Made by a program: the position numbers and the translations under genes. A stretch of 24,258 bases of DNA from Lachnospiraceae bacterium (GTDB taxonomy: Bacteria; Bacillota; Clostridia; Lachnospirales; Lachnospiraceae): NCBI GenBank assembly GCA_009774615.1, contig VSOC01000052.1, positions 1 through 24,258 on the forward strand, given 5' to 3'. Of the stretch, positions 1-7,575 are shown in pieces. The notes under the pieces are model-generated. The model saw only the letters and a program-made list of their open reading frames with translations. It ran no database searches and was not told the origin of the DNA. Within the stretch, counting starts at the first letter, position 1. Each line of letters begins with the position of its first letter.

Positions 1-8
1 CGCCTGGT

Positions 9-62
9 GTTTCTGATACAAAATTTAAGCAAAAAGTTTCCAATACAACATTTATGCAAAAA
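9..62. repeat. 27-bp tandem repeat, two copies, at window edge
   Basis: Two adjacent 27-bp units (9-35 and 36-62) agree at 23 of 27 positions. Each starts GTTTC and ends GCAAAAA, with ATACAA in the middle. The array may continue beyond the left edge. Multiple short repeats like this are typical of the ends of some insertion sequences (for example the IS21 family), but no transposase is visible here. Confidence 0.6.
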
Positions 63-130
63 AATAAGAATAAAATCAGAAAACTCTGCAAATTTCAGTG
101 TTTCTATCAGATTTTCTAATTTTATTCTTA
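57..130 (-). terminator. AT-rich hairpin terminator downstream of the AAA/PDDEXK gene
   Basis: The arms at 65-83 and 112-130 are complementary at 18 of 19 positions (TAAGAATAAAATCAGAAAA on the left). On the minus strand the hairpin is followed directly by a run of seven T (58-64 read in reverse). It lies about 60 bases past the stop of the minus-strand gene ending at 188, so it reads as an intrinsic terminator. The stem is long but AT-rich and the loop is large (28 nt), so it could also be part of a mobile-element end. Confidence 0.5.
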
Positions 131-154
131 ATCTATCATTTCTTATTTAATTGT

Positions 155-195
155 GAAATTATCTACAATATTTGATCGAGAAATTAGCTACAATA
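155..195. repeat. 16-bp direct repeat with 25-bp period
   Basis: GAAATTATCTACAATA (155-170) recurs as GAAATTAGCTACAATA (180-195), a 15 of 16 match. The second copy overlaps the stop codon of the gene ending at 188. The style resembles the repeated binding sites at IS21-family ends. That comparison is from memory of the family, not a search. Confidence 0.45.
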
Positions 196-1798
196 CTTCC
201 ACTTTACAAACATGTTTTTTTGTCTTTTTACTGTAGCTAATCCCGACCGCCAGAACTTTTCCCGTGTATTTAGGTTCCTCCCCCAACTTTCCTCTTAACC
301 GCAGCACATAGTTTTTATCCTTAATCTGTTGAATTGCCTTTTTAGGTGTACTTCCTACTTTCAATTCTAAAATCAAAGCATCTGCACCCTTTACTTCCGG
401 ATAAAAGATGAAATCTACATATCCCTTGCCTGCCTTATCTTCCCGTTCCACACGATATCTGTCCCGTGCTGCAAGATATACAAGATTAACTACTGCCGCC
501 AGTTCAATCTCGTTATTATAAGAAAAAATCGGTGACTCTGTATTATGAGCATATTCAAGGATATCTGCCATGGTATTCGTATCTCCCGCCAGTGTAGCCG
601 CCAGCATCCGTTCTGATTCCCTGGCCAGGCTGTAAACATATCCCAGACAATCATTATTCAGAAGAAGTTCATTAAACTTATCCATCAGTTCTTTGTTCGG
701 AATAGACACCTTCTTATTCTCATAAGTCAGCAGCCCGTAAACCACCATAGCAGAATAAATCTGATTTTTTGTTTTAAGTTCCGTCCCCGTAACCGCATAT
801 CCCTGAAGAGCAATCGGAACCGTTTCTCCTGATACCATCAGGACAATATCATCTCTTACATCCTGAATATTATTGCGAATATAGTAAAAAATTTCATCAT
901 AAGGTCCTGAACTGGTCCAATAATTCGATAATTCATTATCCGTCAGAGCGCATACAACCGATCTGGGGTTATAAATCCTCTTCCCTTTTGCCGTACAATA
1001 GCCATCATACCAGATTCGCAGTTCTTCTCTGGTAATTGCAGGTTCATCCGTCCCTTTTTGATATCGTTCAAACAATTTATCAACCTCAGCATCTGAAAAT
1101 CCAAAATATTCACTGAATTTCTTTTTTGTCGCCATATCATATTCCAGAAACATATTCAACTCCGAACCTCCGGAATATTTTGCTATAGGGAGAACCCCTG
1201 TCATGTACGCCAGTTCCACATAAGCCTTTCCTTTTAATAAAGACTTCAAAAATAAGAGATATGCTTCTTTATCCTCCTGCGTAATAAATGACATATGAAA
1301 CATGGCGTCCCACTCATCCATAACAAAGATAAATTTCTCACTTTTTTTTTGAAAAATATCCGTCAGAATATCCCATGTCGCTTTCTTTGCATCAATGTGC
1401 AGATCATCATAAGCCCTGGCAAGATCATTATTTATCCCATCCTGTATACGGGCAATATACTGTCTGTAACTTGTACAATCCCTTGGCACTTCGCTGAAAT
1501 CAATGTAAAGAACATTATATTTATTTAGATAAGCTTTATAGTTTTCATTCTCGGCAATAAACAGCCGTCCAAATAATTTTTCTGCATCAACAGCCTTTCC
1601 CAAAAATGCAGCAACCATACATGCCATAATACTTTTCCCAAACCGCCTCGGCCTTGTGATACACAAATATTTCTGTCCATCGACTTCCACTGCACTTAAA
1701 ATTTCTTCAAGGATAAGTGATTTATCCACAAAAAACCTTGTTCCGGCAATTTCTCTGTATACTTCAAATGGTACTCTGCTGTTCAAATACCTTCCCAT
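188..1798 (-). CDS. AAA-ATPase-like protein with C-terminal PD-(D/E)XK nuclease-type domain
   Basis: This 536-residue protein has the AAA-ATPase_like (PF09820) plus PDDEXK_9 (PF08011) architecture that is abundant in Clostridia and Bacteroidetes. The family-type P-loop RPRRFGKS is at residues 49-56, a Walker B-like FIFVMDEWD is at about 157-164, and TGVLPIAKY is at about 200-208. The C-terminal part has a PD-(D/E)XK-like pattern with D462 (YVDF) and ELK at 478-480 (LILELKVG). The length is normal for the family and the ATG at 1798 is preceded by GGTGGTGAT. Proteins of this type are often multi-copy; a role in defence or mobile DNA has been suggested but their biology is not settled. A decayed reading frame ends 9 bases upstream and a hairpin terminator follows the gene. 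It looks intact; its function in the cell is not known. Confidence 0.85.
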   Translation of the reverse strand: MGRYLNSRVPFEVYREIAGTRFFVDKSLILEEILSAVEVDGQKYLCITRPRRFGKSIMACMVAAFLGKAVDAEKLFGRLFIAENENYKAYLNKYNVLYIDFSEVPRDCTSYRQYIARIQDGINNDLARAYDDLHIDAKKATWDILTDIFQKKSEKFIFVMDEWDAMFHMSFITQEDKEAYLLFLKSLLKGKAYVELAYMTGVLPIAKYSGGSELNMFLEYDMATKKKFSEYFGFSDAEVDKLFERYQKGTDEPAITREELRIWYDGYCTAKGKRIYNPRSVVCALTDNELSNYWTSSGPYDEIFYYIRNNIQDVRDDIVLMVSGETVPIALQGYAVTGTELKTKNQIYSAMVVYGLLTYENKKVSIPNKELMDKFNELLLNNDCLGYVYSLARESERMLAATLAGDTNTMADILEYAHNTESPIFSYNNEIELAAVVNLVYLAARDRYRVEREDKAGKGYVDFIFYPEVKGADALILELKVGSTPKKAIQQIKDKNYVLRLRGKLGEEPKYTGKVLAVGISYSKKTKKHVCKVEVL

Positions 1799-1807
1799 AT
1801 CACCACC

Positions 1808-2065
1808 TCACTCCTTTCTCAGGATTTCTTTTGTTTTATCTGTATAATATTTTTCAAAATTCGCTTCACTAGGTTCTCCCATTATCCAAGCTATATCAGA
1901 AACTAATGGTGGCTATCGTTTAAATAATGTTTCCGTATAAAAATTTGCTAATCTCCGCAAAAATTCCACCCCTGAATCTCCATCTTCTGAAGATACTTTT
2001 GTACCGACCTTATCCCAGTCAATATGATTTATTCTGTCTATTGCTTCTTCAAAATATACTTTAAC
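1808..2065 (-). pseudogene. Remnant reading frame interrupted by an in-frame TAG
   Basis: On the minus strand one frame reads through 85 sense codons broken by a single TAG (1913-1915). Fifty residues (VKVYFEEAID... ...TETLFKR) precede the stop and 34 (PPLVSDIAW... ...KEILRKE) follow it. The frame ends in TGA at 1808-1810, nine bases before the ATG of the AAA/PDDEXK gene, which suggests it was once the upstream partner in an operon. No plausible ATG with a ribosome site starts it, and a TAA lies just upstream in frame. A second short open stretch in another frame lies at about 2071-2205 and ends REAVLFFKKVWMKC...K-TAG, so the decay may include a frameshift. I do not recognise the family. Confidence 0.4.
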
Positions 2066-2336
2066 TCTCCCTATTTATACCACAAATAGCATTTCATCCA
2101 GACTTTCTTAAAAAAAAGCACCGCCTCTCGATACGCAAAAATAAAAGGTGAATTAACAACCTCTTTTTCTTTTCCACCTCCTGCTCTTCTAAAAAATAAA
2201 GATTATCTGTTTTTATTATATAGCATCGCAAGACAAAGCACAAGAATTATTGGTGGATATTTTTTGATATTTCTCAAAAATCACAGATAATTATAACAAT
2301 TCTGAAAATTACACATTTGCAAACTCTATGAAACTC
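2066..2336. other. AT-rich non-coding region between divergent genes
   Basis: No intact gene is supported here. The minus strand holds the short remnant frame mentioned for the pseudogene (about 2071-2205). The rest is AT-rich sequence leading to the promoter of the plus-strand Rpn-like gene. I see no tRNA or clear structured RNA. Confidence 0.5.
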
Positions 2337-2365
2337 TTGAATTTGAAATAAAAAAATGGTATGAT
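2337..2365 (+). promoter_or_regulatory. Sigma-A-type promoter of the Rpn-like gene
   Basis: TTGAAT (2337-2342) and TATGAT (2360-2365) are separated by 17 bp, 28 bases before the ATG at 2394. Each hexamer is close to consensus. The spacing and placement make this a good housekeeping promoter candidate. Confidence 0.6.
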
Positions 2366-2393
2366 TAAGACACAAACAGAAGGGAAATAAGAT

Positions 2394-3311
2394 ATGGCAA
2401 CTATATATGACGGGGCATTCCGTACAATTCTAAATGACTGCCGAAAGCTAATTATCCCCATAATCAATGAAATTTTTGGAGAAACCTATACAGGGGCAGA
2501 GGAAATCCGTTTTTTTCCCAACGAACATTTTTTGGCTCAACAAGACAACGCAGATAAAGAACGGATTACAGACACGAATTTTACAATTTTGGGAAAAACA
2601 CCGAAGAAATATCACATTGAATGCGAAAGTAGTCTGCCGGATGGAAAAATCACAATAAGACTTTTTGAATATGATGCACAAATTGCGCTTGATGAAGGCG
2701 AGGTTACAGAGGAAACACTGACTGTGACATTCCCAAATACAGCGGTTCTGTATCTGCGGACTTACAAAAAAACACCAGATAAAATGAAATATATAATTGT
2801 CACACCGGGCGGAACCGTTCAATATGATGTGCCGATTATGAAAGTACAGACCTATTCGCTGAATGATATTTTTGAAAAAGATCTGTTAATGCTAATTCCG
2901 TTTTATATTTTTTCACATGAAAAAAGTTTTCCAGAGTATAATAATAATGAGCAGAAATTGTTGGAATTGAAAGCTGAATACAAGAAAATTTTAGAAAAAC
3001 TCGATGAACTGGAACAGCAGAAAGTGATCGGGGCATTTGACAAGCGAACCATCATAGAGATTTCTGGTGATGTGATTAAGGAAATTGCACAAAAATATGA
3101 AAATGTGCAGAGAGGTGTGGGTGATATGATGAGCGGAGCATTAATTGAAACGAGTGCAAGAAGATTAAAAAACGAAGCTGAAAATGAAACAAAAAGAAAA
3201 ACAGCACTTAAATTGCTAAAAAGAGGGAAACAAACCGTTGAAGAAATCGCAGAGGATACCGGTCTTAGTGTTCCGGAAGTAAGACAGCTTGCAGGACTCC
3301 AAACTGTGTAA
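2394..3311 (+). CDS. Rpn-like PD-(D/E)XK nuclease-family protein
   Basis: This 305-residue protein resembles the Rpn / PD-(D/E)XK transposase-like family (recombination-promoting nucleases). A PD-(D/E)XK-type core is visible: D60 in ITDTNF, the strand YHIECES (E76, E78) and FEYDAQIA (residues 91-98). The middle contains a probable coiled coil at about 182-215. The C-terminus (about 276-303) looks like a helix-turn-helix (TVEEIAEDTGLSVPEVRQLAG), as often seen at the end of such proteins. The ATG at 2394 has a GAAGGGA ribosome site 9 bases upstream. The gene has its own promoter and is followed by a bidirectional terminator, so it appears monocistronic. In E. coli Rpn proteins are DNA endonucleases that promote RecA-independent recombination. 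Activity of this divergent member is inferred only. Confidence 0.7.
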   Translation: MATIYDGAFRTILNDCRKLIIPIINEIFGETYTGAEEIRFFPNEHFLAQQDNADKERITDTNFTILGKTPKKYHIECESSLPDGKITIRLFEYDAQIALDEGEVTEETLTVTFPNTAVLYLRTYKKTPDKMKYIIVTPGGTVQYDVPIMKVQTYSLNDIFEKDLLMLIPFYIFSHEKSFPEYNNNEQKLLELKAEYKKILEKLDELEQQKVIGAFDKRTIIEISGDVIKEIAQKYENVQRGVGDMMSGALIETSARRLKNEAENETKRKTALKLLKRGKQTVEEIAEDTGLSVPEVRQLAGLQTV

Positions 3312-3336
3312 AATAACAAAAATTACCTTTTTTATA

Positions 3337-3393
3337 GCAACCACGAAAAAAACTGCCCTGGCAGAAGATTAACCTCGCTGCCAGAGCGGTTGC
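3337..3393. terminator. Bidirectional intrinsic terminator
   Basis: A nested hairpin has outer arms GCAACC (3337-3342) / GGTTGC (3388-3393) and inner arms CTGGCAG (3358-3364) / CTGCCAG (3378-3384). On the plus strand it is followed by TTTATTT. On the minus strand it is followed by TATAAAAAAGG after an internal T-run. It separates the plus-strand Rpn-like gene from the convergent cell-wall-binding gene. Confidence 0.65.
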
Positions 3394-3416
3394 TTTATTT
3401 ATAGAAACCCAGTGTT

Positions 3417-3722
3417 TTACATCGCCGAATTCATATCGACCAACATTTTTTGAATATTTTCTTCATTTAATTCATGCGTTGTCGTATTGACCAGCATAGC
3501 CCCATCTGTCCCTACATAATAATCTCCAATCCAGGCATTGGATACCATATAGCCATCATCACCAATATAATACCATTTTCCCTCATCCGCAATCCACTCT
3601 GACGACGCATAACTTCCATCATCTTTTGCATACCAGTAACCTTTTGCATCTGTCTTCCATTCCCCTGCAAAGGCGGTAATTCCCCCACCCAGCACTGCTA
3701 ACATTGCCGTACACAACATCAT
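3417..3722 (-). CDS. Small secreted cell-wall/choline-binding-repeat protein
   Basis: About 101 residues from the ATG at 3720-3722 (or 100 from the adjacent ATG at 3717-3719). The ribosome site AGGAAG lies just upstream, inside the last codons of the broken resolvase. An open frame extends upstream to 3767 but would overlap the resolvase remnant and lacks support. The N-terminus is a signal peptide (MMLCTAMLAVLGGG... cleaved near AFAG). About three aromatic-glycine repeats of the choline/cell-wall-binding type follow (GYWYAKDDGSY, GKWYYIGDDGYMVSNAWI, YYVGTDGAML). The tail HELNEENIQKMLVDMNSAM carries no recognisable catalytic domain. It is much shorter than typical cell-wall-binding enzymes, so it may be a truncated relic or a small surface-binding protein. 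Confidence 0.6.
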   Translation of the reverse strand: MMLCTAMLAVLGGGITAFAGEWKTDAKGYWYAKDDGSYASSEWIADEGKWYYIGDDGYMVSNAWIGDYYVGTDGAMLVNTTTHELNEENIQKMLVDMNSAM

Positions 3723-3723
3723 T

Positions 3724-3988
3724 TTACTTCCTAGTAAGAATCCGCCATTGTTCCAAAATCTCCTCATAATTGCGCCCTAACCGATCGATGCTCTTTATGT
3801 ACAGCAAATCATCCCTTTTCATCCGCTTTACCATGCGTTTATACGATGGTCGTTCAAAATCTTTGCCGGAATGTCTATCTACAAAGATGTTTTTTTCTGA
3901 AATCACCAACTCCTTCAGTGCAATCCATTGCCTGTCCTCATTCTGCTTCACGGCTGCTCACCCGGATATAGGCATAAACATTAGCCAT
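3724..3988 (-). pseudogene. Broken serine recombinase (resolvase/invertase N-terminal fragment)
   Basis: Reading from ATG 3988 (ribosome site AGGGGA) gives MANVYAYIRVSSRE, the usual start of a serine resolvase including the catalytic Ser region. One extra base (C at 3946, plus strand) then shifts the frame. Removing it restores QNEDRQW, the conserved block NIFVDRHSGKDFERP, and IDRLGRNYEEI with its conserved arginines. The sequence ends at TAA after RILTRK, giving roughly 87 residues against about 190-200 for an intact enzyme; the rest of the catalytic domain and the DNA-binding HTH are missing. The gene is therefore broken twice, by an insertion and by a 3' truncation. An upstream dyad at 4004-4039 may be its former site. 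Confidence 0.85.
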
Positions 3989-4003
3989 AAATTCCCCTTT
4001 CCT

Positions 4004-4039
4004 GTCATAATCAAAAACAGACCTGTTTTCAATCATGAC
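4004..4039. promoter_or_regulatory. 36-bp imperfect dyad upstream of the resolvase remnant
   Basis: The arms 4004-4020 (GTCATAATCAAAAACAG) and 4023-4039 (CTGTTTTCAATCATGAC) are complementary at 14 of 17 positions around a 2-bp centre (AC). The innermost 7 bp of each arm match perfectly. It lies 15 bases upstream of the resolvase start. Small serine recombinases act on dyad sites with a 2-bp crossover core, often next to their gene, so this is a candidate relic recombination subsite or operator. Confidence 0.4.
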
Positions 4040-4461
4040 GACCTTTCATTTTGTGTTTTTTTATGATTTTTATTTTTTGTTTTTTGTCATTTTAATCGAA
4101 TGCCGGCTTCACCGGAAACTGCGGCTGACGGCTGCTTGAATGTGCATTTGCCTGATTATTTTTGACACAGCAATACTCTGCTGCCGTCTGTGAAAATCTT
4201 GACACAGCAGCACCACTCTGCTGCCGTCTGTGAAAACAAAACTTTTCTGTCTGCACTGATGTGGAATCTGAAATGCTGCAAACGCATCCCTGTGAACAGT
4301 AATCACAATAGAAATGAAGATTAAAATTAGAATATTGAAATCAGAAGATTAAACTCGCTATCATACTGCTGCATGCTGCAATCCGCTTGCCGCACCCGCT
4401 TTTACTTTTTATCTCTTTTTTTACTCATTTATCAGAAATTGCTAAAGTATTACCCCCCTGC
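4040..4461. other. Region without a supported gene
   Basis: A T-rich stretch (about 4050-4095) is followed by sequence containing an imperfect direct repeat (4164-4236). Short open frames here (for example 4109-4306, minus) lack recognisable domains or good starts. I see no RNA gene. Confidence 0.5.
4164..4236. repeat. Imperfect tandem direct repeat (33 and 36 bp)
   Basis: GACACAGCA...CTCTGCTGCCGTCTGTGAAAA occurs at 4164-4196 and again at 4201-4236. The second copy has three extra bases near its start. The two copies are otherwise nearly identical and are separated by 4 bases (TCTT). No function is apparent. Confidence 0.7.
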
Positions 4462-4484
4462 AAAAACAGATACCCCCATATCTG
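4462..4484 (-). terminator. Probable terminator after the acyl-CoA ligase gene
   Basis: The arms CAGATA (4467-4472) and TATCTG (4479-4484) enclose a six-base loop. Read on the minus strand the stem is followed at once by TTTTT (4462-4466). It lies 64 bases past the ligase stop. The stem is short and AT-rich, so efficiency may be low. Confidence 0.45.
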
Positions 4485-4548
4485 ATCCGAAGTATATCAT
4501 AAAGTCCTCACCTTTTTAATGAATTTTATAAAAAATATATAAAATAAA

Positions 4549-6063
4549 CTACTTTGCAAAAATATGTTCCTCCAAATACTTTCTCAGTAACGGACGGGAA
4601 ACCTTACCGTTGGCATTTTCCGGCAGATAATCACAGAAAATCACCTTTTTAGGCTTTTTATATCCGGCAATGTGCCGGCGGCACCAGGAAATCACCTCGT
4701 CCTCGCTAAGAGAAACATTTTCTTTCCGCACCACACAGGCTACCACGATTTCTCCCCAGCACGGCTCGGGCATTCCCAGAACACAGACCGCTTTCACCGT
4801 ATCTGTCATCCCGGCAATACAGTCTTCCACTTCTTTAGGATACACGTTTTCCCCGCCGGATATAATCAGGTCATGTTTTCGCCCTGCCAGATATACATAA
4901 CCGTCGCTGTCCACCCATCCCATATCCCCGGTCGGGTGATAGCCGTCCGCCGTATTGTGCTGCCCTTTCTTGGTATCCCATGTACACAAAAACGGACTTT
5001 TTACCTCAATTTCCCCGCAGCCCTGCTGCTTTCCCTCTTCTTTGTCGGTTTCCTGGCGAATCCTTATCTGAACTAACGGAAGGGGACGCCCGGCTGAGCG
5101 CAGAATTTTCCTGTCCTGTGCATGGTCTGCCGCACGCTGATGGTCTTCCGGCAGAAGAATTGCCATACAGCAGCTCTCGGTCGCCCCATACGCCTGTTCC
5201 ATCTGACAATGAAACTGTTCCATTGCCTGAAGCACCACATGCTCGTTCATCGGCGAACCGCCGTAAACAATCTTTTTTACCGAGGAAAAATCAAACGCCG
5301 GCATCCTTTTATCCTGAAGCAAGCGAATAATTAAGGTGGGAATCATACTGACACGGCTGCTTTTTTCCCTCTCCATCACCTGTAAAAATTCCACAGCATC
5401 AAAATGGTCAAAAAACACGGTTGTACTTCCGATCAGCAGGCTGAGAATAATCGAAAAACCAGACAAATGAAATAAATTTGCACTGGTCTGATAAATCTCC
5501 TCTGCTGTCCAGCGGGATTCTAAAGCATAGGTATACAAATACATCATCAGCCCGCTATGCGTGTGCCCTACCTCTTTCGGTGTACCTGTGCTTCCGCTGG
5601 TAAACAACTGCACCGCAATATCTTCCGGTCCGGCTCCGTTCCCCAAATCACATTTATCTCCATCACTCCGGGCAGAATCCATCTCCTCCAGCAAAAGAAC
5701 ATTCTCTGCCCCGGCCTGCCGCATTAATTCCATGGATTTTTGATCGCTGAGCAATACCGCATCCGGGTACTTCGCCAAAAGCTTCTGTAATTCTTTTGCC
5801 GAATGCCGCCAGTTCACCGGACAGGCAATAAGCCCCGTCTGAAAACAGCCAAGAAATACAGCTATTTCTTCGATAGAATTTCTTGCCAGAATCAATACCC
5901 TTCTTTGCTTTTTTCCTTTTGCCTCTTTCCAAAGCCGTCGGCCCATCCGGCGGCTTATTTCCCAGAGATCATCAAAACTAATCCGCCTATTTACCTCAAC
6001 CAAGGCAGTTTTTTTATGATATAGCTGAACTGAACGTTCAAATAATTTCCATAGGCTCATCAT
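4549..6063 (-). CDS. Acyl-CoA synthetase (AMP-forming, CaiC/FadD-like)
   Basis: This 504-residue member of the ANL superfamily should activate a carboxylic acid to its CoA thioester through an acyl-adenylate, using ATP. Visible motifs are the P-loop TSGSTGTPK (155-163), YGATES (292-297), the hinge-region block TGDMGWVDSDGYVYLAGRKHD (378-398) with D398, GGENVYPKEVE (403-413), and the C-terminal catalytic lysine in NANGK (483-487). Length is close to CaiC (about 517). The start is one of two consecutive ATGs (6061-6063, 6058-6060) after AGGAAAG. It lies 94 bp downstream of the sigma-54 activator gene on the same strand with no terminator seen, so it is probably transcribed with the regulators rather than with the dehydrogenase operon. 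The acid cannot be deduced; neighbours suggest it primes the CoA cycle of the reductive pathway. Confidence 0.88.
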   Translation of the reverse strand: MMSLWKLFERSVQLYHKKTALVEVNRRISFDDLWEISRRMGRRLWKEAKGKKQRRVLILARNSIEEIAVFLGCFQTGLIACPVNWRHSAKELQKLLAKYPDAVLLSDQKSMELMRQAGAENVLLLEEMDSARSDGDKCDLGNGAGPEDIAVQLFTSGSTGTPKEVGHTHSGLMMYLYTYALESRWTAEEIYQTSANLFHLSGFSIILSLLIGSTTVFFDHFDAVEFLQVMEREKSSRVSMIPTLIIRLLQDKRMPAFDFSSVKKIVYGGSPMNEHVVLQAMEQFHCQMEQAYGATESCCMAILLPEDHQRAADHAQDRKILRSAGRPLPLVQIRIRQETDKEEGKQQGCGEIEVKSPFLCTWDTKKGQHNTADGYHPTGDMGWVDSDGYVYLAGRKHDLIISGGENVYPKEVEDCIAGMTDTVKAVCVLGMPEPCWGEIVVACVVRKENVSLSEDEVISWCRRHIAGYKKPKKVIFCDYLPENANGKVSRPLLRKYLEEHIFAK

Positions 6064-6157
6064 TATACTTTCCTGTTCTGCTTTTTCCTCTTTTTAAAGC
6101 ATATTTAAAATTCCTTCCCGCCATCTTACGGATAATCTTCTTTTCCTTTATCACATC

Positions 6158-7534
6158 TTATCTGTCCTGAGGATTTTTCCCTTCCATATTGCTGATTTTA
6201 TAGCGCAGAGTTCTGTCCGAAATACCCAGGTACTGTGCGGCCTTTTCTTTCCGTCCGTTAAATTTACTTAATGCTTCCAGAATCATAGCATCCTCCTGCT
6301 GCTTTAAATACTGCTTTAAATGATGCGGCACGGGCTTTGACTCATTATCGGATACCTGCACCGGGCTTACCTTATTGCTGCCCAATGGCATACAGGTCAC
6401 TCTAAGCGGAAGGCACCGGGCATCCAAGCTGTCCCCGCAGAGGACAACCGCACTTTCAATCGCATTTTCCAATTCACGGATATTCCCCGGCCAGCCATAG
6501 TTCTCTACGGCCTGCCAAAAGGACGCGCTAATCTTAGGCACAGGCTTTCCAAAGTTCTGACAAAACCGCTGAATAAACTGTTCGGTCAGACTGTGCAGAT
6601 CCTCCCGGCGGTAGCGCAGCGGCGGCATTTCCAGCTGTATTACATTTAACCGATAGTATAAATCCCGGCGAAAAGTTCCTGCCTCCACACATTGCTCCAG
6701 ATTAGCGTTCGTTGCCGCAATCACGCGGGCTTCCATCACGATGCTTTCATTTCCACCCACGCGCTCAAAGCACCGCTCCTGCAAAACATTCAGCAGCTTC
6801 GACTGAAGATGAATGGGAATCAGGCCGATTTCATCCAGGAATATCGTTCCTGCACCGGCTGCCTCAAATTTTCCGGGCTTCATCCTAAGCGCCCCGGTAA
6901 ACGCCCCCTTTTCATAGCCAAACAGTTCACTTTCAAAAAGATTTGGCGGTATCGCCGAACAATTGACATGAACAAAGGGCAGTCCTTTTCTTATGCTGGT
7001 AAAATGAATCTTTTTCGCCAGCATCGTCTTTCCCGTTCCGCTTTCACCGGTAATTAATACGGTTGTCTGGTAGTCCCTGACCTTTGCCACCACCTCTTCA
7101 ATACGTTCAACTGGCCTTTCACTGTTCCAGCCCCCATCCTCTTCTTCCCGGGAACGTTTTTCCTTCCATCCGGCTTCAGAATTTAACAATTCCTGGATCT
7201 TACCGGTCAGCAAATTTAATTCACAGGGTTTTTCAATAAAATCATCCGCCCCGTTCTTCATGGCCTGAACCGCACTGGACACATCCGGTTCATCGCTCAT
7301 CACCAAAATAAACAGCCCGGGACAAAGCTTCTTTAAATATAAAATTTGTTCCAGCTGGTTTGTTTTATCCAAATATAAGTCCATTAACAGCAAATCATAA
7401 TGACCAATACTGCACTGATGAAGTAAATCGCGAACATTTGCCACAGCAGTTACCAAAAAGCCGCACTTTGATAATCCGGTGCAGAACATACGGTTGGCAA
7501 TTTCCGAGTGATCAGCAATTAAAATCCGTTTCAT
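6158..7534 (-). CDS. NtrC-family sigma-54-dependent response regulator
   Basis: This 458-residue three-domain activator has a receiver domain (1-115) with D52 in LLLMDLYLD, S80 and K102 (EKP), so the phospho-acceptor pocket looks intact. The AAA+ domain (about 140-380) has Walker A GESGTGKT (163-170), the sigma-54-contacting GAFTGA loop (210-215), Walker B IFLDE (231-235) and the WPGNIREL block (348-355). The C-terminal Fis-type helix-turn-helix spans about 415-450 (FNGRKEKAAQYLGISDRTLR). It should bind enhancer DNA and drive open-complex formation at -24/-12 promoters. Two such promoters occur in this window (13800-13815 and 14025-14040), making it their likely activator. It lies 41 bp after the sensor gene, ribosome site AAGGGGGAAG. 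Confidence 0.93.
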   Translation of the reverse strand: MKRILIADHSEIANRMFCTGLSKCGFLVTAVANVRDLLHQCSIGHYDLLLMDLYLDKTNQLEQILYLKKLCPGLFILVMSDEPDVSSAVQAMKNGADDFIEKPCELNLLTGKIQELLNSEAGWKEKRSREEEDGGWNSERPVERIEEVVAKVRDYQTTVLITGESGTGKTMLAKKIHFTSIRKGLPFVHVNCSAIPPNLFESELFGYEKGAFTGALRMKPGKFEAAGAGTIFLDEIGLIPIHLQSKLLNVLQERCFERVGGNESIVMEARVIAATNANLEQCVEAGTFRRDLYYRLNVIQLEMPPLRYRREDLHSLTEQFIQRFCQNFGKPVPKISASFWQAVENYGWPGNIRELENAIESAVVLCGDSLDARCLPLRVTCMPLGSNKVSPVQVSDNESKPVPHHLKQYLKQQEDAMILEALSKFNGRKEKAAQYLGISDRTLRYKISNMEGKNPQDR

Positions 7535-7575
7535 CCAAACTTCCCCCTTGTCTGTAGCTGAATACGCTCATCCCT

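Noticed and set aside
4109..4306. 65-residue minus-strand open frame in the gene-free stretch
   Set aside because: It is made largely of the direct repeat at 4164-4236, has no convincing ribosome site and no recognisable family.
6099..6114. Possible -24/-12 element upstream of the ligase (minus strand, GG...GC)
   Set aside because: The spacing between GG and GC is 12 rather than 10 bases and the flanking bases do not match, so it is not a credible sigma-54 promoter.
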